Assembly (NCBI RefSeq): GCF_963855985.1 | Contig: NC_087111.1 | Location: forward strand, 8,499,001-8,563,000 | DNA: 64,000 nucleotides | Source: Ostrinia nubilalis | Lineage: Eukaryota > Arthropoda > Insecta > Lepidoptera > Crambidae | Reading direction: 5' to 3' | Shown here: piece by piece, positions 9,801-21,800 of the stretch | How the letters are laid out: each line of letters begins with the position of its first letter | How positions within the stretch are numbered: position 1 is the stretch's first letter | Program-made: the position numbers and the translations under genes | Notes under the pieces: generated by a model | Seen by the model: only the letters and a program-made list of their open reading frames with translations | Databases searched by the model: none | What the model was told of the DNA's origin: nothing

Positions 9801-12800
9801 TACCTTAAAGTCTACGTCATCATAGCCGGCAGAAAGAAGATAATAAAACAAACTGTACAAACAAAGACATCAATTACCCTTGGGCCAAATTATATCACGA
9901 TAATATTCGGGCGACAGCAGAACTAAGTTCTTGTGACTATGCAAAAAGCCAATACCTACTTACTTGGCGAGACTTATCGCGCGAATCTTTGGGTTATTGC
10001 GATGTGTGCGACCTAGCGTTTCGAGGGGACTTGGAAAACATTCATCACAAGTTTTTTATGTTCAGTGGCTTCTTGACGGAAAAGTTAGACGTTATGTTTA
10101 GCAGTTTTGTTTCAAATAGGTATTTTATAGAATGTTTTATTACCCATTTCCGATTTTTCTCTAGCTCTCATCAAATGTAATGGTGATTCTTTACCATATA
10201 ACGAGACGACATGACCGGAAATGGGTAGCTGGAACTGTCTCCTGATAGAAGTTACCTCTTTTAATTGACACTAGCAAAATGACTGTGTAAGCTGCACAAA
10301 TCCATAGTTAAAAATAATAACTGTAGGCTACTCACGTGATCATGATCCCCGGAGCCATGAACCACACCATTTGAGTGTCCATTTTGCCGTACACCGGGTC
10401 TTGGAAGCGGACCGGCATCTGAAATGATCCATTGAGGTACATTGCATCAGCTAACTGGACTATTCCCACCGCTGCAACTCCTGTGTAGCCAGGATCTACA
10501 GCTTGACCGCCAATAAAAACCACATAATCTTTAAACATTGCAACAGCTAGTAACTTTGAACGTGAATGTTTCTTTAAGACTCTCAGTAAGTTTTTGAAGA
10601 GCGCTTTTACACGTCCCAAATTGTTTTCAAACATTAAGTATCACCTCTGTTTGGGATGAGAGGTTCGTGATACTGTTTCTATCACAGATATGAATGGATG
10701 GTTTCTTTAATGAATTTCCTTATGAATGACAGAAATGGAGAAGGCGTTTGGCCTGAATTTTTACTTTGAAAAAATTTGAAGTTACTCCCACAAAATATTC
10801 AATACCACATAATTTAATTTATAATACCAATGTTGCTATGAAGTTAAATACTTCAATTAAATCGATGACTCCAATAAACAATAAAAACAGCAACAGTTTA
10901 AGAATTTAAAGAATAAACCATGAAAAGTGCTTGTGTTTAATAATTTTAAATACTTAGGTTAATTAGATACCTACAGTCAATAAGTTTTATGTTGAACATA
11001 AATACATGAATGTTGATTGCTGAAAATAACAATTTAATGTATGTATTTTATATAATGACGTGTTACCTTTTTCGTATGTACAATGTGAATTCAGGTTGTA
11101 AGTAATCTGAAACTTTACATAGATAAATATAATGGATACAATGATATTACATAATATCATTGAATGGATAGAAATAATGTAGTATTACTTATGTAAAATA
11201 GATATGTAAGTAATAAATAAATAAGTGAATATTGCACAGTGAGGCTTCCGTCAACTGGGACCGCAATTAACTGGGACCGCGGTCCCAGTCGCCGGATGCG
11301 TAAAAATTAAATAATTTTCTTCCGGCGACTGGGACCACTCATAGATAACTTAAAAGAAAATATTATTTAATCCAAAATCGGTACAGTACTAAAATCCATG
11401 AGTGGTCCCAGTCGCCGGAAGAAAATTATTTAATTTTTACGCATCCGGCGACTGGGACCGCGGTCCCAGTTAATTGCGGTCCCAGTTGACGGAATCCTCG
11501 CACATGAGGCTTCCGTCAACTGGGACCGCAATTAACTGGGACATAATAACAAGCTTAGAATTTTACAGTATTACTAACCTGAGCCAAGTCCTCGTTCCTT
11601 CCGCAAGCCCGCATCGTTCGCTTCGTGAAACTGCTGTACGTTTTGTGCAGCTGACTCTTTATGAAGTTGGTTATTTGGTGATCTGGAAATAAATACAATT
11701 TTTAGTTTTTTTTCTGAAGGCATTATTAGGTACTTAGATACCAAAACTCCAACTCAACCTAGTTGCGGTGGAAATACAGCGCTCTGTACAGCGCGCCGCT
11801 AGCTTTGATGACGTCATCCCAGATACTGATGACGTCATCTTAGGCAGACTGATGGAAGGCTTTAGACACTAACAGTGGTAATAAGCCAGACACTTTTGAC
11901 GTCATCTTAGAGACTTGTAGCTGACTTATGACACTGCTAACGTCAACTCAGACACTGATAACGTCATCTCAGACACTGATAACGTCATCTCAGACACTGG
12001 TAAAGTCATCTCAGACACTGTTGATGTCAGCCAAGATACTGGCTGACGTCAAGCCAGACTGCTGACGTCATCTTAGGGACACTGATGAAAGGCTTTAGAC
12101 ACTTACTGGTGGTGATAATCCAGACGCTGCTGACGTCATATTAGAGCAGATTTGAGAGACTTACTGCTAACTCAGACACAGCTACGACAACCTAGATACT
12201 GCTGAGGTCAGTCCAGACACTAACGAGTACGTTATCCTAGTCACTGCGACACTGCTCACGTCAGCTCACACACTGCTGACGTCATCTTAAGTAGACTTGT
12301 AGGTGACTTTATGAGGGTATCACTTACTGCTGACGTCGACCCAGACGCTGATGCTGCTGTCGTCTACCACGTCATCAGGGAAGTCCCTGATGACGCGCCG
12401 CGAGCGCGTCGCTGAAGTTGCGGTGGAAATACAGATTTGATGACGTCATCCCAGATACTGATGACGTCATCTTAAGCAGACTAATGGAAGGCTTTAGACA
12501 CTTACTGGTGGTGATAATCCAGACGCTGCTGACGTCATATTGGAGCAGATTTGAGAGACTTACTGCTAGCTCAGACACAGCTACGACAACCTAGATACTG
12601 CTGAGGTCAGTCCAGACACTAACGACGTCATCCCAGTCACTGCGACACTTCTGACGTCAGCTCAAACACTGCTGACGTCATCCTAAGTAAACTTGTAGGT
12701 GACTTTATGAGGGTATAACTTACTGCTGACGTCGACCCAGACGCTAATGCTGCTGTCGTCCACCACGTCATCAGGGACTTCCCCTTCCCGCACGCGCGCC

Positions 12801-15800
12801 GCGAGCGCGTCGCTGAAGTTGCGGTGGAAGTACAGCGCCCCGTACAGCGCGCCGCTGGCTACCGCTGCTTTGGCCTCTTCTGTGGTTTCGTATGGAATCT
12901 AGGAACGAAGTTTAGGGAACGGTTATTTAATAATTTAATAACATGTTGCTGTTCGGTACTTGACTAACACTATTAGCCAATCATGACTTCTTAAAAAACT
13001 AGCCCAGAAAATCTAGTTGGTAATCAGTTTGCTGCAATACTTAGGACTCCTTCAAATTAGGCACTTGGAGCAGGACGTTAGTCGTACTTTTGCAACGCCG
13101 CACACTAAGAGCTGGTCCAGACTCCAGATGGCGCGTTTTTTTTCGCTCGTTTCTAATCACGACATTGTGAATTTGTGAGGTAGTTACTAAAGATTCATAC
13201 ATTCTGTCCACACGCGCGTTTTGCCGCTCCCGCAAGTAAAAACGCGTTACCTGAACCAGCTCTTATTACCAAATTCTCTGTGTGGGGTCCTGGAAACGGA
13301 CGACTCACGTGTGGCTCAAAATGTCTGATTTAAAAGAGCCATAGTATTCGATTTTTAGTAGGTAAGTAGGTAGGTTTTGAAATCTGTGGCAGCTCAAAAG
13401 TGTGTCAATTGACTGTTGTGTGCGGTGTCAGGTACTTACCTGATACAATTCTTTCTTCTCCATTTCTTCTAAGAACCAACAACTGAGCATGTACTGCTCG
13501 CACGTGTCTTCTTCCTCTATCCTGACTATTGGCCGTAAGCTGCTATTTCTGCATATATCGTGACCATCTGTAAATACAAATATAAACAATAGAAGATAGT
13601 TCAGATCAGGTACCTGGTGAATGCCTGTGCTGTGCCGTGACAAATTGCCCTCTAGGGTTTCTGCTCGAGCCTTCTCGAACTCGAGAAAACTCGAGAAATT
13701 TGGCTTCATTCGAGACGAGAAAAAAATTACCGGAGCTCGAGAATTCTCGAGTTTCGATTTTGAAGCTTTAATACTCTTGAAAGCCTGTTTTCTTAGACAA
13801 AAGTAAGTTTTTAATTATTTAATAGGTTAGCGTTGCTTTTAGACTGGCCTAGTCTTCCTTTTTTAACTGATGAATGATCTCAATCGAAACTAAGTAATCA
13901 TGTTTACCTACGAGTATGCTATACCTATTTATTATGTATGTTTAACTCTGACTGATTTAAAGACCGAAAAATTTATTAACTGTCTGTTAGGTTAGGTACT
14001 CGTGCCTCCTCGTAAAGTTTATTCAAGTCGTTATCCTAAAGAAATTTAAAAAATTATTAAAAAGTGTTTTTTTATTTGTAAAAAAAAAACTATTTATCGT
14101 AATTTTGCTATTTGGACTTGTGTCCTTTGGAAAACAAGTGATTCAATTGTAGCTCCAGATTTTTTATTGTTATTTATCCTTAAAGTACACGCGACCGTAT
14201 GACTTTTGTTCCTTTAGTTAATAACTAAGTTATGATTATTAGTTAATATTAATTATGAAAGAAGATTTCATTTTTTGTTTGTTTCCTTACCAAAATAAGT
14301 GGTACTAAATTCTAATATTGATTGTTGTGCATTAAAGTAGGTATATTAGATTAAAAAACCTGTGTTTTTATTAAATTTCAACCGATTTCAACAGTTTTAA
14401 TTGAAAGACTCGAGACCCGAGAAAACTCGAGACTTTCGCCTCGAGAATTCCCGAAACTCGAGAAAAAAAATAGGTCGAGAAATCAGAAACCCTATTGCCC
14501 TCTCTCTTCGACTTGAAAGAGAGGGTGAAATAATCCGTCTCGGTCCAGTGTTGGTCAAGGATTTGGCTTACATTAGCTTAAATAAGAGAGGGTCTTGCAC
14601 TCGTTCCTGCAGTGGAGACTAAAATAATGATCTGGTGATAATGACGATTAGATAAGTCACATTTCAGCCTCATGACGTCCACTGCTGGTCAAAGGCGGGA
14701 GGGTCTGCAGCCGCCGAGTAGGAAGCCTGTCCCTTTTTTGCTATTATAAGCTACCTACTAAGTATTGGTATACTTAGTATATATATAGAACGTTTAGTTA
14801 GGTTACTTACACGGTGAGAAGGCGGTTTCTTCATTCACTACGGCTAGCTGTAATCCACGTGGGTTATGGCCAATGGCAGAGAAGAACGCCACGATCTGGA
14901 TGATGGGGAACAGGATGGAGAACACCAGCCCTCTGGAAGAATAACATTTTGTTAAATTCAGCCAACATTCTGGGTCAATATCGCATTGTTTAGGAAGCGA
15001 TTTGGGACGTGTTTTTTTTACTAAATTTTGTTCGCAGCTTTAGCCGCGCGAATTCTTTCGGTATGTCCTCCTTCCATACAGAGAAGTAAGTTTGACCAAA
15101 GCTGAAAGAGTCACCAAAGCTGAAACGAGGCTAAAATGATGCGAGACGTTAAAACAATCAATAGATTTTTGATAACAAGGTACACGTCTCGTCTTCGCTC
15201 AGCTTTATTGAAAACGGTTAAAGCACTTCTCCACTCCGCTTGTGGAAATAATTCTCCCAATAAGCCACTCGTCTCCACTTTGTTGGGAAACGGTCCTGAT
15301 GCTGTTATAAAAATGTTGGTTTATCATCGTCATCATCGTTTCAGCCATAAGACGTCCACAGCTGAACATAGACTCCCCCAATGATTTCCATAATTACCTA
15401 CCTTATGAAATGTTCGATTATCTGTTAAAATTTATGACAACACTTACCCTGGATGCCGGGAGAACTGTTGTATGCTCTTAATAAATACTGCCTTATACCT
15501 CGCCTTCGATCTGCCTCTACAGTCTTTTGGTTTCTCTTTTGTTGTTAACACCTGTAAAAATAAAGTAATATTGAATACAATGAAAAAATCCAATATTAGG
15601 GCCTCAGATCATATTCTATGATCTGAAATTAGGGCAGATGTAGGTATAGCAGATACCTGGAGCCGACTCTTCATAGGAAAATACTGTGGAAATTCGTCAC
15701 AGTTCTCATGACATTTAACTTTCAATGTAAGTATGAAACTTAGGTATAAAAGTGGATGACTATAGACTCCTAATGATACCCATAGAATAGTAGACATCTC

Positions 15801-18800
15801 GCTCGTGAGCCAGTTTCTCACAGGGCGAGTTATCGAAAAACTGTTTTTTTACGATTATCTCGCGTTTGGCCGAACCAATTTGACACGCTTTTAGAAGTAT
15901 TTGTTACATCGAAGAAGGTTTAGTATAGGACTTTGGATCTCATGTCAATGATCTTATAATGGCAGGAAAATCTCCTGAACGCTTAGGAGTCGGAGGATAA
16001 TTTTTCACAGTAGGTTAATACTTAAGTAGTATACTTACATCGGTACTGCTGGTGACCACATTAAAGTCCTCCCGCGACTCGTACCGGCTGTCCACAACGC
16101 TGGGAATCCCGTCCGGGATGACGTCGGGAGACGCTGTGAGGGCTGCGGAAGATTACTTCGATGTAATGAGGAAAATGAGTCCTTTTCGGAAAGTAACTCA
16201 CGGACATTTTAAGAAAGAAAGGTCGCCATTGTTGAATTGCTGGTTACTCCCTATCAGATTTACGCCCGTATTCACAAACGATGCAAATCGTATGCACAGC
16301 GTTGAATGAGCGCGAAGCTCTGTGATTGGTTCGTGGGTCACCCTGTGCGTCCGTGCGCACTGTAAGACCTCATAGTAATGTTTATGAATACGGGCGTTAT
16401 AGTGCGATTGCAAACTGACATTTTTAGTCATTTATTAGATTTCCTTGCAAAATACTTACTGGGCCTTCTTCTAGGCATTTCATGTTGGCGAAGGGCCAGC
16501 TTTAAGAAGGCGTCTTCAAGCGTGTCGCAGTCGAATTTCCGGAGCAGTTCTTCAGGGGAGTCTTCGGCCAGGAGTTGCCCGTCTCGGAGTAGACCGATCT
16601 AGAGAAAAGAAGAACTTTAAGAGAGAATTCAATAAAACTCAAAAACCCATTTTATTTTTGCAAATAGGCTTCTATAAAGCACTTTTACACGTCCCAATAT
16701 TAACCCTACCACTGCTTCGGGACAATAAATGGGCCAATGCTGAGAAGAAGCAGCGCAAGAAACTCAGTCACTTATTGTCAGCTTATTTTTAGTCTAAGGG
16801 TCACAGTACAGACTTTCATAGGCTTTCTTTTTACTTTAAGAGCCCCCGCAGACTAAGTATAGAATTTTCATCGGTCAATAGCTTCGTCGGCGGCTTCTAA
16901 TTTGTATGAAGAATCGGCCGATACCAAATCGGTGTACCTAATGTACGCACTTTCATACATATTCATGCTGATATCCCGACTTAACTATCGGCCGAAATAA
17001 GCCTGTACTCGAGTCGTAGATGTGTGAGAGGATTGAAGTATTACTTATTCCCATTCCAAGAAGTACGGTAACATTGCTATCTTGCGCTAGGATAATATGA
17101 GTCACTGTGGTAGTTGAAGGCTTTGTCCGGATTCCCATAGTTCTTTAAGCCACCAAGGCGATCGATGCAGTACCGGGTCTCACATAACTTACCCTGTCCC
17201 CGCAGGGTAGATAGGTATGCAATTTAATGTAATTTAATTGAAAAAAAAAAGGTTAATATCGGTTACTGGCAGATCATTTATAAAATTGTCTTTAATTGGG
17301 CACTATCTTTCAAGTTCTGTTATCGTTTCGCTAGAGAATTTGACCTAAATTTCAGACATCGAAAAGGAAAATAAACAGTATTTACTATTATGAATGCGAG
17401 TAAGTATCTAGTGCATCACCAAAACGACCAAAAAGTGACAGTAGCGGACTGTTATTTGGCAAATCGTTGCCAAATGCCGAGACCAATCACCGCGGCACCG
17501 GGGCCTTGAAAAGACTGTTGCAAATAGATTTTGATTAGTAAGACTTGAAGTTGTCTGACTAGCGCTTAACTTAGTGCTTGAGGTATGGGAGCGATACGGG
17601 AGTACCTGCGGGAGATTTATGACTGAAAGGTTTTAAAACTTCAAATTTAATAATGAGTTACTTAAATCAGTTAAAGGATCTCCTCTGAAAAATGGGTTAG
17701 CAATTAAAGGGACTTATCAGGTGATTATCTTTTCCGATCAATTAATTCAGTGGCGCACGGGGCGTAGCGTAGGTACACCTTACCTTAAACGGGCCCTGTA
17801 CTCAAAATTGTTAGGTCCCCATCTAAAAAAGGTCATTCGATCATTAGGGATGAGAAGAGGTCATTTGACCCTTTATATTTAAATCAAAATCCTAAAAAGT
17901 CCGGCTCTGGGGGCCCCGTATTATTGATACGGCTGATACGGCGGTAGCTACGCCCCTGATTTGATTACAACTCAAGGTTGAGTCCCTAAGCAGTGGGATT
18001 TTCCCAATCAGCAAATCTACAATGCTTAGCTTTGGGTAGCCAAAACGAGGGTGTGACGTCAAATGGTCGCAGGCGCATTGTAACCTGTATTAGGGCTGGT
18101 TGGGCCAAGACTGGCCCTCTGCCAGCGGACCTATTGTCTTGCCGTGGATTCTTGAAAAGTAGATGCTCAAGAAATGGCTTCTGAAAGATTCAATCTTTAG
18201 AACAAAAATGGAAACTTCTATCGTTCGGCGTAGTGACGTACTTACTTAACTCTGCAAGGCCTAGGTTCAAATTATTAGTCGTGTCGTCGGGTCAATATAA
18301 ATAAAACTGACATGACATATTATTGACATCATTGTACCAAGTAGTAATATTTATATTTTTATTTCTGAAACATAAACTCAAAATCGGTGAATTTACTTGG
18401 CATTAACGTCACATTTGGAAGTAACTGCCAAAAACGGCGAAGACGCCAAAATTAGGCAAGTATGAAGTTTAGGAAAAAAATCATTTAAATAAGATATTAA
18501 TGTTTCAATGTCTGTTGTATGAAATAGCTAATCATCTAATAATGATACCCCACAATAGCAACACTCGCAATCGCTTCATGGCTGTGGTTATTGAATATCA
18601 ATGAGTTTCAACAGCTACTTAAGTGCAACCATGCAACAGACTAGCTATCAGATGCAATCGCCAGTAATCTTTATTATAAATCAATTACAGCTACAAAACT
18701 AATCGCGACATTGACGAAATTGGCGGCAAATCTAGCATTGAGGTAATCAAAACCTTCTTGGTGCGTTTTTATTTCTTTCTGCAAGGAGACTAACAAACAT

Positions 18801-21800
18801 CATGTCTGTGTGTGGCTAGTATTTCACAGATAGAACACGCCAAGTCAATAAAAACAAAATCGCTGTCAATATTTTGACATTCCAAATTCAAACCCAAGAT
18901 TTTTTTTTGTATTGTGCGTTGTCATCACTAGCAATCTTTTTTAAATCAGAAGACGTGTAAACTGCCAGTAACTTTGGTTGAATTAAGTTTTCACTTTTGT
19001 TATTTTTACATGTCAAAGACATGTCCTTATTTTTTTCAGTAAACTATGCACCTTAACGTACCAGTATAAGCGCCAAAATTTATCGTTATAAGCTACAAAT
19101 TACCTTGTGTGCTTGTTTCGTTTCGTCAATGTAATGTGTGGTTATGATGACTGTGGTGCCGCCTCGCGCGAGCTCTGCGAGGAACTCCCATATCCTGGAA
19201 AATAAAGCATTTTGTTACGACACCGTACAGAAATATCAGGTTTAAGTATTAACCAAATTACTGTCTATTTACTTGGCTAGCTGACACTCCTATAAACTTT
19301 TTTGAGTTGTCAAAGCGCTATTTCATAATGGTTTCCCAAGTAGTTGCTTCGGGTAGCCTGCGTTTTCTGTCTATCACAGAAATACTATTTAATACAAAAT
19401 TTAATCTTTATTTAAGAAAAAAATGCTAGGCTCGGAGTTTTCCTGCGTGATCGAATCAGAAATGAGGAGATCCGTAGGAGAACCTGAGTGACTGACATAG
19501 CCTGCAGAATCGCTAAAATTAAGTGGCAGTGGGCGGGGCACATGGCTCGGAGAGCTGATGGCCGCTGGGGCAGGAAAGTTCTTGAGTGGGGACCACGAGC
19601 CGGAAGACGTAGTGTGGGCAGGCCTCCCACTAGGTGGACCGACGATCTGGTGAAGGTCGCGGGAGGTGCCTGGATGCGAGCGGCACAGGACCCGTCTTTG
19701 TGGAAATCCTTGGGGGAGAGGCCTTTGTCCAGCAGTGGACGTCTTTCGGCTGAAACGAACGAACGAAGAAAAAAAAAGTCAACAAGTAATATTTTCTTAA
19801 TTTTCTTTCACTTCCTTCGCATTTAAAAAATACGTAGGAGGATCTATGTAATGTATAATAAATGCAACGACAAAATGGTTCACGTGATTTCGAAGTAAAA
19901 ATAATAAAAATAACAAGAAAACGATTAGACTTTTTTATTAATTAACTTTTTTCTTACAAACAGAGTGCTGTCAAATAAGTAATAACATGTTCTTGATCAG
20001 CATCGCGTGACTAATGGGTAAATAAATACATAAATACGTACAAACTACTATAATGAGAATTGTGTTCAGTTAATGACGGACAGTTTATCGCTAACTTTTT
20101 TAACTAATTTGCTGACGTAATTATTTAATAGCTGTTATTAAGGTGAACCGGAAATCTTTTTCTATTTGTTTTTGGAGATTTTGATGATTTGCAACAGAGT
20201 CGACTTGTCACAGGGTAATTCGTCACAATTTTTAAATTTCTCGTGTCAAATTAGCGTTAATTTATTTTGTTGCGGATCTAATGATAACTTTCCCCCGGGA
20301 CAAACTTAAACTTCACTAGTAGGATCTTTATTGGCGGCCAAGCTGTAGATCCCGGCTACACAGGAGTTGCAGCGGTGGGAACGAGAGGTGGGAATAATCC
20401 CGTTAAAAATTTACTTTCAATATTAATATGAAACTTAAAAATGTGCGACGAATTGACTTTGTCGCAAAAGAATGTCTAACCCGTTTTTGTAGGTATTTCG
20501 GTCAATGAATTAAATAAATAGGCACGCATTACTTTTCATTGATAAATTACTTTGCGTCAACTCAAGCGATTTATATGCTATGGACTCCCATTTAGCGACA
20601 CCATAATTACTGACATAGTATTTTCCATTTCAAAAAAGCCATAATCAACCTATTTATAGAGCATAATTTCCAGAAAGTTCTCCAACAAATGCACAACAAC
20701 TTAATATGCAAACTAATTGAGCATTCTCCCCTCGAACCAAATGTCATTGCTTCGAAGGTATCCCGAATCGTGCGCATGTTCTAAATTATAGCATTTTGAA
20801 CTTTAAACACAGAGATATAAGGAACAGATAAAGTTGATTGAGTTGATAATGAAAGCTATGTAATTAACAATCGATTGACAGGAAAAGTGAATCATTGTAC
20901 GATGTTGTTGTGACGTGGGACGATTGCTAAATAGAGAGGCTATGGCCGTAAGAAAATGTATTTTTTGGTTCTAAGTACGAGTATACTTTGGTTTAACATG
21001 TTACTTCTAGCACAATAATAGCCATTTCCCAAAGGAAGTCCACTGCTGGACCAAGACCTCCAAGGTTTTCTACAAGACCGATCCTGCCCGACCCGACCTA
21101 CAAACGTGGTCGCCCCAAGCATACTTGGCGGCGCACTGTGGCAGACGAGGCGAAGAAGATCGGCAAGACTTGGAGCGAGATCAAACACATACTTAGCTCA
21201 AGACCGAACGCGATGGAGGACTGTTGTGGACGCCCTCTGCCCCATCTAGGGGACAAAGGACCATAAGTCAAGTAAGTCAAAGATCCTGCTGTGCCCTACC
21301 CGCGGTCGAGGCATCTAGCAAGGAAGGGGGCGCTGCTGCGCGTAAACAAACATGGGATGGAGTAAAATTTATTTATTTTTCTAGTATAAAGTGACTTATT
21401 CGTTAGTTTAAAGTAGTGCTGGAGTGCAGTGGGCTACGGACATTGTGTATTACATGGAGTTTTGTCTGACTTTGCCGTATAAACAGTGAAATTAGTGACT
21501 GATTGTGCCGGATTATCTGTGCAAATATTACGACAAGTTATTTACTGGACATGCGAAATAATCATATAAACCGACGATATACTACAGACTGATGATTCGA
21601 AATCTATTTAGTGCTTGAACTGTTTATTATTTTTGGAAGTGAATATATTTATAACCTCAATACTGACTCAGTGCCCGTAATTAAATCATTCTGTGAACAT
21701 TCAACGCCATCTATTGTTTACAATTGGAAGCTTCTTGCAAGACGAGAAGGCTGCTTTACACGGAGGATTGTCAGGAAAAACAAGGGCCATTTTAGTACCT

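Larger units (their letters stand above)
11760..12723. repeat. TGACGTCA-rich tandem array in intron 10
   Basis: Degenerate short units of the form CAGACACTG-CTGACGTCATC, interleaved with longer repeats (TTTAGACACTTACTGGTGGT, GAGAGACTTACTGCTA). About a dozen perfect TGACGTCA palindromes were counted. The array arose by tandem duplication of exon 10 with its intron flank: 12444-12723 largely repeats 11804-12328. Whether ATF/CREB proteins bind is not known. Confidence 0.75.

Noticed and set aside
10332..10634. 100-aa minus-strand frame reading [18 protein letters not shown] into exon 12
   Set aside because: It is a repeat copy fused by chance to exon 12; the splice acceptor at 10419 separates them.
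12375..12578. Alternative exon 10 ([14 protein letters not shown] region)
   Set aside because: It lacks the acceptor half and carries an in-frame stop at the template-switch scar.
11800..12720. CRISPR-like repeat array
   Set aside because: Units are degenerate and contiguous without unique spacers; the host is an animal genome.
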